From NCBI RefSeq assembly GCF_012641475.1, contig NZ_JABAIL010000002.1, positions 124,001 to 188,000 on the forward strand: 64,000 nucleotides of DNA, in the 5' to 3' direction. This document shows positions 1 through 8,887 of the stretch, in pieces. The notes below the pieces were generated by a model that did no database searches, was not told the DNA's origin, and saw only the letters and a program-made list of their open reading frames with translations. The translations under genes were made by a program, and so were the position numbers. The stretch comes from Flammeovirga agarivorans. Its GTDB lineage: Bacteria; Bacteroidota; Bacteroidia; Cytophagales; Flammeovirgaceae. Positions within the stretch are counted from its first letter, which is position 1. Each line of letters starts with the position of its first letter.

Positions 1-249
1 CCAAGCAAAGAAGAAGCCTATCATTAATGATTTATAAATAATAGAATTCTCTGATGTTTCTTTCCAAGTCGCAGAAAAATATATAGCGATAAAAGGCATC
101 AACAAAGGTTTTGAAAAAATTATCAGTAACCTGTTGTCCATAAAATTACTAATAACATTTACAAGAAATATTATTGAAAACATTCCCCAAAAGATCTTTC
201 TTTGCTGTGTATTTAATGGTTCTTTTACAACTTTACTTTGCGTAGTCAT
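1..249 (-). CDS. YhhN/TMEM86-family (lysoplasmalogenase-like) membrane protein, 3' end beyond the window
   Basis: An open frame starts at the ATG at 249 and runs off the left edge; 83 residues are visible. It has a hydrophilic N-terminus, one hydrophobic segment around residues 25-40 and a second with the sequence KPLLMPFIAIYF, which resembles the conserved KPL(L)MP segment of YhhN/TMEM86 lysoplasmalogenases. Eukaryotic members of that family cleave the vinyl-ether bond of lysoplasmalogens; the role in bacteria is less clear. The start lies 11 bp after the stop of the periplasmic adaptor gene, so the two are probably co-transcribed. The family call rests on a short stretch and could be wrong. 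Confidence 0.6.
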   Translation of the reverse strand, partial: MTTQSKVVKEPLNTQQRKIFWGMFSIIFLVNVISNFMDNRLLIIFSKPLLMPFIAIYFSATWKETSENSIIYKSLMIGFFFAW

Positions 250-260
250 TCAATCTATAT

Positions 261-1640
261 TTATTCCCAAGGCTTTTTATTCTTCTCTTCAGAAGTCATT
301 TCTTCAACTAAATCTCCATTCTTTAGAGTTTCTGAGATTACTCTAAATGGACCTTTAATTATTACTTCACCATCTTCTAAGCCTTCTAAAATTTCAATAT
401 TATCAAAATCACTGATTCCAGTTTTTACAATTCTTGCATCAGCTTTTGATGTTTCTTTATTGAAAACAAAAACAACTTCAACCAGCTCACTGTCTTTTTT
501 GTTCGACGGCTTCTTCACCATGTTTTCGTTGTCATTATCCTCATCAGCTTCTTTATTTTCTACCTCATATCTCTTTCTTGTCGTTACCGAAGTTAATGGT
601 ACTACAAGAATATCAGACTTACGTTGAGTAATAATATCAACACTAGCTGTCATACCTGGTCTAAATGGTGATTCAGCTCCCATTCCTTCTGCCATAAGGT
701 TGGCATATGATTCAGGTAACACTCTAATTTTTACTTCAAATTCAGTAACAACATCAGAAGTTGCTGCATCTTTTGCAGAATTGGCAATAGCAGTAACCAT
801 ACCTGCAAACTTTAAATCTCGGTAAGAGTACGCATCTACATCAATTACTGCTGTATCTCCTTTATGTACTCTAATAATATCGTTTTCATTAACATCAACT
901 AATGCTTCCATCTCTGCTAAATTGGCAATACGCATCATTTCTGTTGCAGACATCTGACGGGCACCGACTATCATCTCACCTTTTTCAACAGAAAGCTTTG
1001 AAATAACACCAGACATTGGTGCGTAAATTTTAGTAAGCTCTAAACTCTCTTTTGCATCATCTACCTGTGCTACTGCACTTTTCACTGTATATTCTGATGC
1101 CCTAACATTTTCTTCTGCCGCTTTAAGATTCGCTTGTGCAATTTCAAATTCTGCTCTACTATTTTCAAAGTCCTGATCAGAAATTACTTTATCTTCCCAC
1201 AAATTTTTATTTCTATTGAAAGTAAGTTCTGCCTGACTTAACCTTGCTTGGTTCTGAGCAACATCAGCTCTTGACCTTGCCAATTGAGCCTTCTGTGCAT
1301 TTAATGATGCTCTTGCTTGATCCAATGCAGATTGAAAGTTATCCGGTCTGATCTGAGCCAACAACTGACGCTGTCTTACCGAATCACCTTCTTTTATATA
1401 TAATTCTCTAATTTCACCAGAAACTTCCGATGACAATGTAACTTCATTAATGGGTTGTACTCTACCAGAAGCACTCACTTTTTCTGTAATAACTCCTTTG
1501 GTAACCGTACTAAATTCAACTTTTATTGCCTTTTCATTTGATTGTTTCATGTAATACCCACCAGCTGCAACACAAATAACCAATACAACAAGTGCTACAT
1601 ATAGTAGAGTATTAGATTGTTTCTTTTTCTTATTTGCCAT
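261..1640 (-). CDS. HlyD/MacA-type periplasmic adaptor (membrane fusion) protein
   Basis: This 459-residue protein has a Lys-rich cytoplasmic start (MANKKKKQ) and one membrane anchor (about residues 12-31). A split lipoyl/barrel-sandwich domain follows: first half near VTEKVSASGRVQPINEV, second half near YAPMSGVISKLSVEKGE. Between the halves is a long Ala/Gln-rich coiled-coil hairpin (about residues 95-195), and beta-barrel and membrane-proximal domains come after. An acidic, Asn-rich insert sits at about residues 355-385. Such adaptors bridge an inner-membrane ABC or RND pump to a TolC-type outer-membrane channel. No MacB/FtsX-type permease or TolC gene lies next to it; the following gene encodes a YhhN-like protein. 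The substrate cannot be inferred. Confidence 0.85.
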   Translation of the reverse strand: MANKKKKQSNTLLYVALVVLVICVAAGGYYMKQSNEKAIKVEFSTVTKGVITEKVSASGRVQPINEVTLSSEVSGEIRELYIKEGDSVRQRQLLAQIRPDNFQSALDQARASLNAQKAQLARSRADVAQNQARLSQAELTFNRNKNLWEDKVISDQDFENSRAEFEIAQANLKAAEENVRASEYTVKSAVAQVDDAKESLELTKIYAPMSGVISKLSVEKGEMIVGARQMSATEMMRIANLAEMEALVDVNENDIIRVHKGDTAVIDVDAYSYRDLKFAGMVTAIANSAKDAATSDVVTEFEVKIRVLPESYANLMAEGMGAESPFRPGMTASVDIITQRKSDILVVPLTSVTTRKRYEVENKEADEDNDNENMVKKPSNKKDSELVEVVFVFNKETSKADARIVKTGISDFDNIEILEGLEDGEVIIKGPFRVISETLKNGDLVEEMTSEEKNKKPWE

Positions 1641-1806
1641 TTGAACTTTTGTTGAAGTTTTTGAAAGAATGTTTTCGATCTATTGAAGTTAAATTTTGTA
1701 TTTAAATCAGTTTCAGATCAATATTTTTTGTAATCTGAATAATGATTTAGTAAATATAGAATAGTTTTGACACTTTTACGTTATTGACAAAAATAACATT
1801 TTATTA

Positions 1807-2118
1807 ATGCCTACATATCCCACAATTCTTAGCCTCATGGTCGACAAATGGATCGTGTTTAATAATACTGACTTACCTACTGGAAAAATTAAAGAAATCA
1901 CTATTGTTTGGGCGAACTATTTAAAAACATACCAGTTACAAATCAGGGTACAATTATTTAATAAAAGTTCTACTGTAATTAGAATTGACCTTGAGAACAA
2001 CTCAGAAGATTATTATATCCAGCTCCTTAGAGGTAGCTTAGGAGTTTTCTTCGATAATGAGACTGAAGTACGCGATTATTTATCGACTAAAATCAATAAC
2101 GACGATCTCTTAACTTAA
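1807..2118 (+). CDS. Small protein of unknown function (103 aa)
   Basis: I do not recognise this family. It is an acidic, soluble-looking protein without a signal peptide or membrane segment, with alternating hydrophobic/charged strands (for example TYQLQIRVQLFN) that suggest a small beta-rich fold. It is transcribed away from the adaptor gene and towards the thiolase gene. The start at 1807 has no obvious ribosome-binding site; an internal Met at residue 11 is an alternative. A hairpin overlapping its stop codon may end transcription. It is kept as a gene because no longer frame competes in this 500-bp gap and the composition looks protein-like. Confidence 0.55.
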   Translation: MPTYPTILSLMVDKWIVFNNTDLPTGKIKEITIVWANYLKTYQLQIRVQLFNKSSTVIRIDLENNSEDYYIQLLRGSLGVFFDNETEVRDYLSTKINNDDLLT

Positions 2119-2131
2119 TAAAAGATCGTCG
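2100..2131. terminator. Hairpin overlapping a stop codon, possible bidirectional terminator
   Basis: Nine-base arms cgacgatct (2100-2108) and agatcgtcg (2123-2131) enclose a 14-base loop that contains the stop codon of the 103-aa gene. It lies between two convergent genes. The flanking T-runs are poor, so it may act as an mRNA-stabilising stem instead. Confidence 0.4.
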
Positions 2132-2155
2132 CTATTTATCTATTCTTATCGTTGG

Positions 2156-3334
2156 CTAGACTTTCTCAATAATCATTGCCGAAGCACCGCCGCCGCCATT
2201 ACAAATTGCTGCAAGACCTTTCGTTCCTTTTCTGGCATTTAATACTCCAGCCAAAGTAACTAAGATTCTTGCACCAGACGCACCTAGAGGATGTCCCATA
2301 GAAACTGCTCCACCGTGTACATTGACTTTATCAAGATCTAAACCCAGTTCTTTTGCAAATGCCAAAGTCACCACCGAGAATGCTTCATTCACCTCAAAAA
2401 AGTCAATATCCTCTTTTGATAAAGAAGCTTTATCTAATGCTTTTCTGGCTGCATCCGGAGGTGCAATTGTAAACCATTCAGGTTCCTTCGAAGCATCTGC
2501 ATAAGATACAATCTTAGCCATTGGTTTTAAGCCTAATCTTTCTACTGCAGATTTACTTGCTAAAACTAATGCAGCTGCTCCATCATTTATTGTTGATGCG
2601 TTTGCTGCTGTAACTGTCCCTTCTTTAGTAAAGACAGCTCTTAATGATGGGATTTTCTCAAATTTCACTTTTGTAAATTCCTCATCTTTTACCACTACAA
2701 TTGGATCTCCTTTTCTTTGAGGAACACTAACAGGAACTATTTCATTTTCAAATAGTCCATCATCAGTACTCATAGCAGTCCTCTTGTAAGAGTTTATAGC
2801 AAACTCATCTTGTTCTTCTCTACTAATTCCACATTTTTCTGCTGTAGCATCAGCACACACTCCCATGGCATTTCCATTGTAGACATCAGTAAGACCATCT
2901 CTTACCAATCCATCAAGCATTTGTCCATGTCCATAACCATAGCCATATCTTCCTTTAGGGATATAATATGGAATATTCGACATAGATTCCATTCCACCAG
3001 CAACAACAATATCGTTGTCACCCAACATAATGGATTGTGCTCCTAACATGACTGTTTTCATCCCAGATGAGCACACTTTATTCACTAAAGTACAAGGTAC
3101 ATCATTTCCAATACCTGCACCTAATGCCGCTTGTTTTGCGGGTGCTTGTCCTAAATTTGAAGAAATAACATTCCCCATGAAAACTTCATTTACTTCTGAG
3201 GCGTCTACCGAAGCTTTCTCCAAAGCTCCTTTTATTGCTGTAGCACCAAGGTCTGTGGCCGAAAGTGAAGATAATACTCCACCGAAGCTCCCTATCGGAG
3301 TTCTTACTGCAGATACAATATAGACTTCGTTCAT
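2156..3334 (-). CDS. Acetyl-CoA C-acetyltransferase (thiolase)
   Basis: This 392-residue biosynthetic-type thiolase condenses or cleaves acetyl-CoA and acetoacetyl-CoA in the cytoplasm. The acyl-accepting Cys lies in NKVCSSGMK (C88), the catalytic His in SMGHPLGASG (H348), and the second Cys in ICNGGGGASA (C378). These positions agree with the classic numbering of Zoogloea PhaA thiolase. The N-terminus MNEVYIVSAVRTPIGSFGG is typical, and the length is normal. It stands alone, without beta-oxidation or polyhydroxybutyrate genes nearby, so the pathway (fatty-acid breakdown, isoprenoid or ketone metabolism) is open. Confidence 0.93.
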   Translation of the reverse strand: MNEVYIVSAVRTPIGSFGGVLSSLSATDLGATAIKGALEKASVDASEVNEVFMGNVISSNLGQAPAKQAALGAGIGNDVPCTLVNKVCSSGMKTVMLGAQSIMLGDNDIVVAGGMESMSNIPYYIPKGRYGYGYGHGQMLDGLVRDGLTDVYNGNAMGVCADATAEKCGISREEQDEFAINSYKRTAMSTDDGLFENEIVPVSVPQRKGDPIVVVKDEEFTKVKFEKIPSLRAVFTKEGTVTAANASTINDGAAALVLASKSAVERLGLKPMAKIVSYADASKEPEWFTIAPPDAARKALDKASLSKEDIDFFEVNEAFSVVTLAFAKELGLDLDKVNVHGGAVSMGHPLGASGARILVTLAGVLNARKGTKGLAAICNGGGGASAMIIEKV

Positions 3335-3446
3335 AGTGTTTATACTTATGTTTGTTTATTGGTAATTGGTGAATATTAATTCATTGCAATATATGAGAAA
3401 AGAATTAAAGGTGTAATTATTACAATAAATAATTTAAGAGATTGAT

Positions 3447-4502
3447 TTAAAATAAAATATATAAATTCTCTTCTAGTTTCATCACTTCTTCCCCAAATTT
3501 ATTATTCAGCCAGATGTAAGAATAAGGACTTAACGGTGCTTCTTGATGAAGATTTTGTTCATTTAATTTCAATAATTCCAACTTAGAAGATCTCCAAACC
3601 AGCTTTTCAGTATTCTCAGTCACTTTATATCCATGTAATAATTCATCAGACATTTTATGAAGGTGTGATTGTATTATTTCCTTCTTATCATGTATAGAGG
3701 ACAATTGAGTAATTAGATGGTTCCCTTTATCAGAATGGAAAACTGATGATGCTAAAAGTTCTAGAATGCCTGATAGCTTTCTCAAACGTAAAGCGACATC
3801 TTCCATTTCATTTTTATGTGATTTAAAATGGCTAGATTCTTTAACTACAAAAGGGAAAATTTTTCTCTGCTTACGAACAGAAGTAATAATATCGGTATTG
3901 TCTTCAAACAGCTTCTGACGGTCCTCCTGATCTCCTTTTAATGTTTCTTCATACAAATTACTGATCAATAACAGGCACTTTGATAATTCAAACCTCCACT
4001 CCTTCTTAGCATGTATCGGCAATAAAAAAATGAAGATAACACTTATCACTCCACCAACAGCAATATTAATTGATCTCCAATAAGCTGCTTCATAAGACCA
4101 TCCATCACCAATACTTAAGACAATAAGCATGGTCAAAATTGCTACTTGATAAGCATATTTATTACTCTTAAAAATAAATATTGAAAACAATGGGAAAGCG
4201 ACACCTAATGCTAAGCTATGGATCAAAAGATTATCTGGGAACCAAAACAAAGTAATCAAAGACATTCCTGCCCCGAAGATAGTTCCTGATACTCTTTGTG
4301 ACACCCTGTTTATTACCCCTCCCAATTCTACAACAGGCCTATTTAATACAAGGCATGTACCACTTATCCATGATCCATGGGGTATTTCTAATAATTTGGC
4401 ACCTATAAAGGTAGACACTACCAATACCATCAATTTTAATAAGTGTACTAACTCTAAGTTAGAATAAATCCACAGCTCGATCTTTTGTTTATTAATATCC
4501 AT
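3447..4502 (-). CDS. FUSC-family (fusaric acid resistance-like) membrane protein
   Basis: This 351-residue protein has about six hydrophobic segments in its first 165 residues. The family-typical run HGSWISGTCLVLNRP and the GGVINRVSQRVSGTIFGAG loop are followed by paired helices, and then a cytoplasmic helical domain rich in charged residues (about 170-340). This matches one half of FUSC/aromatic-acid-exporter (AaeB, YccS-like) proteins, which export aromatic acids or are of unknown role. The upstream region to the small secreted protein gene holds a perfect CTGAT-N4-ATCAG palindrome 112 bp before the start. The substrate is unknown. Confidence 0.75.
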   Translation of the reverse strand: MDINKQKIELWIYSNLELVHLLKLMVLVVSTFIGAKLLEIPHGSWISGTCLVLNRPVVELGGVINRVSQRVSGTIFGAGMSLITLFWFPDNLLIHSLALGVAFPLFSIFIFKSNKYAYQVAILTMLIVLSIGDGWSYEAAYWRSINIAVGGVISVIFIFLLPIHAKKEWRFELSKCLLLISNLYEETLKGDQEDRQKLFEDNTDIITSVRKQRKIFPFVVKESSHFKSHKNEMEDVALRLRKLSGILELLASSVFHSDKGNHLITQLSSIHDKKEIIQSHLHKMSDELLHGYKVTENTEKLVWRSSKLELLKLNEQNLHQEAPLSPYSYIWLNNKFGEEVMKLEENLYILF

Positions 4503-4613
4503 TCAATTCTTTAACTACACTCTTATACCTAGATCACTAAGTTATTTCTTTCTTTACAATTGTAATTTTAATTAACAATCATCACTCTCTACCAGTAACA
4601 AACATCACTATTT

Positions 4614-4627
4614 CTGATCTACATCAG
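4614..4627. promoter_or_regulatory. FNR-like palindrome CTGAT-N4-ATCAG
   Basis: The 14-bp sequence ctgatctacatcag is a perfect inverted repeat with a 4-base spacer. It has the TGAT-N4-ATCA core known for FNR-type regulators (consensus TTGAT-N4-ATCAA). It lies in the divergent region between the FUSC gene and the small secreted protein gene. A weaker copy, TTAAC-ATAG-ATCAA, is at 4686-4699. Which regulator binds is inference only. Confidence 0.4.
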
Positions 4628-4759
4628 AGACTGATTAATTATCGTTATATAAATTCGGTTTCATTAAATATTTAAGATTTTAAGATTAACATAGATCAAT
4701 TTTTCAACCTAAAAATGTAGCCAATTTTGAATCATCAGCTACTAAAAAATTTATTTATA

Positions 4760-5083
4760 ATGAAAACAAGACTACTGTTTATTCTATTATCTCTTACTAT
4801 TTCGGTTACATATACATTACAGGCTAAAGATGACCCATATGTTTATGTTACAAAACCCCAAAACCTAACCGAAGGTAAAAATAAAGTAAAACAGATAATA
4901 CTAAATAATCATCTAAAGGTATTGCAACAAGACAAGATATTAAATGGAGAGGAATACTATTCTGTAGAAATAAAATGCATTGACCCAGACGGCAACAATC
5001 ATGATATCTATTTTGATTACTCATCAAAACTTGGGGTATCAAAACTGATTCATTTAGAATTTAATGTGACAGAAAATAAGTGA
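4760..5083 (+). CDS. Small secreted protein, possibly PepSY-like (107 aa)
   Basis: The start at 4760 is chosen over an in-frame ATG at 4727 because it gives a clean signal peptide (MKTRLLFILLSLTISVTYTLQA, then KDD). The mature part is about 85 residues, charged, with a helix (about 40-60) followed by strands in a pattern (YYSVEIKCIDPDGN then DIYFDYSSKLG) reminiscent of PepSY domains, which often inhibit peptidases or act in the periplasm. The similarity is weak and judged by eye. It is a single-gene unit with its own terminator. Confidence 0.6.
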   Translation: MKTRLLFILLSLTISVTYTLQAKDDPYVYVTKPQNLTEGKNKVKQIILNNHLKVLQQDKILNGEEYYSVEIKCIDPDGNNHDIYFDYSSKLGVSKLIHLEFNVTENK

Positions 5084-5135
5084 CACTTATAACTTTGATT
5101 CGTTTACCCGATTAAATTACTCAATGAGCTTTTAG

Positions 5136-5168
5136 GCTCCCTTTTTCGAAAGGGGGCTTATTTTTTAT
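5136..5168 (+). terminator. Rho-independent terminator of the small secreted protein gene
   Basis: Nine-base arms gctcccttt (5136-5144) and aaagggggc (5149-5157), with one G-T wobble and a stable TTCG loop, are followed by ttattttttat. It lies 53 bp after the stop at 5083. Confidence 0.8.
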
Positions 5169-5170
5169 AC

Positions 5171-5201
5171 AAAAAAAGGCCACTCCATAAGGAGCAGCCT
5201 T
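5171..5201 (-). terminator. Rho-independent terminator of focA-pflB
   Basis: Read on the minus strand, aaggctgctcc and ggagtggcctt pair around a TTAT loop, with mismatches at the central TG, and a run of seven T follows. It lies about 30 bp after the pflB stop codon and next to the terminator of the convergent gene. Confidence 0.75.
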
Positions 5202-5232
5202 CTATGTCTAAATTCAATTCCAATACTATAAA

Positions 5233-7509
5233 TTACATAGACTCATGGAAAGTTCTTTGAATCACTTCTAATTGGTGAGCTCTTGATAATCTGATAAAGT
5301 TCACAGCGTATCCAGAAACACGGATTGTTAACTGTGGATATTTCTCAGGGTTTTCGTAAGCATCCATTAAAGTATCTCTGTTCAATACGTTCACGTTCAA
5401 GTGATGAGCCATACCGCCTTCTTCAGCGAAGTAACCATCCATCATAGTTACAAGGTTTCTTACTTGAGTTTCACGATCAGAACCTAAAGATTTAGGAACG
5501 ATTGAGAATGTATTTGAGATACCATCTTGAGCATCATTGTAGTCTAATTTAGCTACAGAGTTCAATGAAGCTACAGCACCATTAGTATCACGGCCGTGCA
5601 TTGGGTTAGCACCTGGAGCGAATGGCTCACCAGCTTTACGACCGTCAGGTGTAGCACCTGTTTTCTTACCGTACATTACGTTTGAAGTAATTGTCAATAA
5701 TGACATTGTAGGTACAGCTTCACGGTACGTTTTATGTTTTGCTAACTCAGTGAAGAAGATATGAGTGATTTCTTTAGCGATGTTATCTACTTCGTCGATG
5801 TCGTTACCATATTTAGGGAAGTCACCTTCGATTTGGAAATCAACTGCTAATCCATTTTCATCACGGATAGGTTTTACTTTTGCATTTTTAATCGCTGATA
5901 ATGAATCGGCAATAATTGAAATACCTGCAGCACCATAAGCCATATCGATACCTGGATTAGTATCCAAGAATGCGAATTGAGCTTTTTCGTAGTAGTGCTT
6001 GTCATGCATATAGTGAATGATGTTCATCGTTTTCACATAAACACGAGCTACTTCTTTCATTGTTTTCTTGAATTGCGTCATTACTTTGTCGTAATCCAAG
6101 TACTCATCGTTAGCCATTGAATCGATGTCATTCACTGTCAATACGTTTTTGTTTTCGTCATGACCAGCGTTGATTGCCATCAATAATGCTTTTGGTAAGT
6201 TTGTACGTGCACCAAAGAATTGGATTCTTTTACCGATTTCTTGGTAAGATACACAACAAGCGATACCATAGTCATCTGATCCACGGTTAGGACGCATTAA
6301 ATCGTCATTTTCGTATTGGATAGATGAAGTATCAATTGATACTTGAGAACAGAATTCTTTGAAACCTTCAGGAAGATCTTTAGACCAAAGTACAGTTAAG
6401 TTTGGCTCTGGAGATGCACCTAAATTATAAAGAGTTTGTAAGAATCTGAATGAAGTCTTAGTCACTTTAGTACGACCATCATGGAACTGACCACCGATTG
6501 CTTCAGTTACCCAAGTTGGGTCACCACCGAAGATTTCGTCATAAGCACCTGGACGTAAGTGACGAACCATACGTAATTTCATTACGAAGTGGTCGATATA
6601 TTCTTGCGCTTCAACCTCATTGATTGTACCAGCTTCTAAGTCTCTTTGAATATAGATATCCAAGAAAGAAGATACGTTACCTAATGACATTGCTGCACCA
6701 TCTTGTTCTTTTACTGCTGCTAAGTAAGCAAAGTATACTGCTTGTACTGCCTCTTTTGCAGTCTCAGCTGGACGTGTTACATCTAAACCGTACATTGCAG
6801 CCATCTCAGCGATGTCTTTTAATGCTTGAATTTGAGAAGTAATCTCTTCACGTAATTGAATGTTCATAGCGATATCCGCTCCTGAACCAACGATTAAACC
6901 GTTTTCAATTTTATTGAAGTCAGCTTGCTTAGCTGCGATCAATTGTTCAGTACCATAAAGTGCTAAACGACGGTAGTCACCGATTACACGACCACGAGCA
7001 TAGTTATCAGGAAGACCTGTAAGTACACCTAATGAACGGTAAGTACGGATTTCTTTATCATATGCTGCGAACACTTGATTGTTATGATCTTTAGCATATT
7101 TGAATACGTTTTCAACTGATGGGTTAACTGTTTTACCTTTTTCTTCAACAGCGTTTTTAACTACTCTATAACCACCGAAAGGTTTCATAGCACGCTTAAG
7201 AAGCTCGTCAGTTTGTAAACCAACAATTGTTTCCAAATCTTTATTGATGTAACCTGCTTTGTGAGAAGTTACTGTAGAAATTGTATCTGTATCTATATCA
7301 CGACAACCATTATTGTCACGCTCTTCTTTCATTCCTGCTAAGCAGATATCCCAAAGTTTTTTTGTAGCTTCAGTAGCTTCTGCTAAGAAAGATGAATCTC
7401 CGTAATATGGTGTAACATTATTGATAACAAAATCATAAACATCGATTTCATTTTTCCATTTTGTACCAACGAACTGAGAGTTTAATACAGCGTTTTCCAT
7501 GTTTTCCAT
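5233..7509 (-). CDS. pflB: Formate C-acetyltransferase (pyruvate formate-lyase)
   Basis: This cytoplasmic glycyl-radical enzyme converts pyruvate and CoA to acetyl-CoA and formate during anaerobic growth. At 758 residues it is almost the length of E. coli PflB (760). The catalytic pair is C418-C419 in [11 protein letters not shown], the same numbers as in E. coli. The radical glycine lies in [10 protein letters not shown] near the C-terminus (G733). Tandem Met starts (residues 1 and 4) make the exact start uncertain by three codons. It follows focA after 113 bp on the same strand, as in enterobacteria. The radical-SAM activase PflA, normally adjacent, is not in this window. Confidence 0.96.
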   Translation of the reverse strand: MENMENAVLNSQFVGTKWKNEIDVYDFVINNVTPYYGDSSFLAEATEATKKLWDICLAGMKEERDNNGCRDIDTDTISTVTSHKAGYINKDLETIVGLQTDELLKRAMKPFGGYRVVKNAVEEKGKTVNPSVENVFKYAKDHNNQVFAAYDKEIRTYRSLGVLTGLPDNYARGRVIGDYRRLALYGTEQLIAAKQADFNKIENGLIVGSGADIAMNIQLREEITSQIQALKDIAEMAAMYGLDVTRPAETAKEAVQAVYFAYLAAVKEQDGAAMSLGNVSSFLDIYIQRDLEAGTINEVEAQEYIDHFVMKLRMVRHLRPGAYDEIFGGDPTWVTEAIGGQFHDGRTKVTKTSFRFLQTLYNLGASPEPNLTVLWSKDLPEGFKEFCSQVSIDTSSIQYENDDLMRPNRGSDDYGIACCVSYQEIGKRIQFFGARTNLPKALLMAINAGHDENKNVLTVNDIDSMANDEYLDYDKVMTQFKKTMKEVARVYVKTMNIIHYMHDKHYYEKAQFAFLDTNPGIDMAYGAAGISIIADSLSAIKNAKVKPIRDENGLAVDFQIEGDFPKYGNDIDEVDNIAKEITHIFFTELAKHKTYREAVPTMSLLTITSNVMYGKKTGATPDGRKAGEPFAPGANPMHGRDTNGAVASLNSVAKLDYNDAQDGISNTFSIVPKSLGSDRETQVRNLVTMMDGYFAEEGGMAHHLNVNVLNRDTLMDAYENPEKYPQLTIRVSGYAVNFIRLSRAHQLEVIQRTFHESM

Positions 7510-7622
7510 TTTTTAGTTTTTCTTTACAATCTACACATTACATTAACGGTGTTTTTCACACTTCGATGCAACGGTTAAGTTTTATTTAATTAATTCAGGT
7601 TAAATAACTCAACAGGAGTTAA

Positions 7623-8492
7623 TTATTGTTTTATCAATTCTTCTTTGATCTGTTTTACCTCTTTTTCAGATTCAGGCTTCACAAACATCCACCAGTAAAC
7701 CGTACCAACGAAGAACGCTCCTCCTACAATATTTCCTAGTGTTGCAGGGATTAAGTTAGTCACGATGAAATCTGACCAAGTAATTGCAGCTCCATTAAAC
7801 ATTGCTGCAGGGATGACATACATATTTGCAATACAGTGTTCAAATCCAAATGTTACGAATGTCATTACCGGGAACCATATCCCAATTACTTTGCCCATTA
7901 CATCTTTTGCGGCATAAGCTTGCCACGCAGCTAAACATACAAGCCAGTTGGCTCCAACTGCCTTGAAAAAGGTCTTATAAAAAGGATTCCCTACTTTGTG
8001 TTCTGCTACACTGATTAGAGAATTGTGAAATACTTCAGCATCAACGACACCAGTTAATGTTGTAATAAAATAGGCTACAAATAGAGAACCTACGAAATTA
8101 CCTAAATAACCAAATGTCCAAACTTTACCCAACTTTGAAAATTTCTGATCTTTTGCAAGTACTGATACAGTCATCATAGCAGTAGATGATGTAAAAAGTT
8201 CAGCTCCAGCAATAATCACTAAGATTAGTCCTACTGGGAACACAGCACCCATTGCAAATTTTGCTAAACCAGGATTTTCAGCAGCGATACCCGGCATACC
8301 TCCTCCGACAATAATTGCTAAAAGGAATCCAAAAGCAACGTAAGCACCTCCTAAGAATCCGAAGACTAACAATTGTTGGATGGACATATTTCCTTTTTGT
8401 AAAGCACCATTTCTGATGTTACTTAAAATATCTTTTGGTGATGAATAACCCATGTTGTGAAAGTTTTTTTGAGATTGATCTCTCGTGAACAA
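7623..8492 (-). CDS. focA: Formate/nitrite transporter (FocA family)
   Basis: This 289-residue inner-membrane channel has six predicted membrane helices. Family motifs seen are GANWLVCLAAWQAYAAKD and IWFPVMTFVTFGFEHCIANMYVIPAAM, which closely resemble the formate channel FocA. It should move formate (or nitrite) across the inner membrane. Its place just upstream of pflB makes formate the likely substrate. The N-terminal stretch of about 30 residues before the first helix corresponds to the gating segment of FocA. The upstream region carries a palindrome (8525-8538) and two strong hairpins, so expression is probably controlled by oxygen or redox state; that is inference. Confidence 0.93.
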   Translation of the reverse strand: MFTRDQSQKNFHNMGYSSPKDILSNIRNGALQKGNMSIQQLLVFGFLGGAYVAFGFLLAIIVGGGMPGIAAENPGLAKFAMGAVFPVGLILVIIAGAELFTSSTAMMTVSVLAKDQKFSKLGKVWTFGYLGNFVGSLFVAYFITTLTGVVDAEVFHNSLISVAEHKVGNPFYKTFFKAVGANWLVCLAAWQAYAAKDVMGKVIGIWFPVMTFVTFGFEHCIANMYVIPAAMFNGAAITWSDFIVTNLIPATLGNIVGGAFFVGTVYWWMFVKPESEKEVKQIKEELIKQ

Positions 8493-8524
8493 TACAAAGA
8501 TGTCATTCTCTAAAATCTATTTTG

Positions 8525-8538
8525 GTGATAGCCATCAC
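8525..8538. promoter_or_regulatory. FNR-like palindrome GTGAT-N4-ATCAC upstream of focA
   Basis: gtgatagccatcac is a perfect inverted repeat with a 4-base spacer, 33 bp before the focA start. The TGAT-N4-ATCA core is the FNR signature, but the outer bases (G/C) differ from the TTGAT consensus. Control of focA-pflB by FNR is well known in other bacteria, which makes this placement meaningful. Confidence 0.45.
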
Positions 8539-8578
8539 TAAAAGAAAATGATTGCATACAAATATTCATTCACCGCTC

Positions 8579-8604
8579 AAAATCAGCTATTTAAAGCTGA
8601 TTTT
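8579..8604. repeat. Perfect 10-bp inverted repeat in the focA leader
   Basis: Arms aaaatcagct (8579-8588) and agctgatttt (8595-8604) surround a 6-base loop. It lies 87 bp upstream of focA. It could be a hairpin in the 5' leader or an operator; on the plus strand it is followed by only a short T run. Confidence 0.45.
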
Positions 8605-8698
8605 TCAATCAAAAAACCGCTATAGAAACACTTATTATCAATTGTACTATATACACAAAAAGGTGATTTTGGTAATGAAAATTCTCTTTTAGCGTAAA

Positions 8699-8723
8699 CG
8701 AAAAAAAAGCGAAAATTCGCTTT
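8699..8723 (-). terminator. Terminator-like hairpin on the minus strand upstream of focA
   Basis: On the minus strand aaagcgaa and ttcgcttt form an 8-bp stem, or 6-7 bp with a workable loop, followed directly by about seven T. No minus-strand gene ends here (the next gene, at 8888, is on the plus strand), so it may end a short leader or small RNA. The 395-bp gap 8493-8887 otherwise holds only the two elements described at 8525 and 8579. Confidence 0.45.
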
Positions 8724-8887
8724 CAGTCTAACGGAATTACATATACATTTAACTGAGTTTTTTTGAATAAAAATAACCGCATAGAAAAATAGATTTTAAT
8801 AGTTTTCAAGATGATTTCACCTCAACAAAACCATACTTTTTAAGTATTTTAGATACAAAATCTATTACTAATAAGAAATGATATATT

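Noticed and set aside
261-627. 129-aa plus-strand frame, rich in Ser and Phe, opposite the adaptor gene
   Set aside because: It lies wholly inside the adaptor coding region and shows antisense composition.
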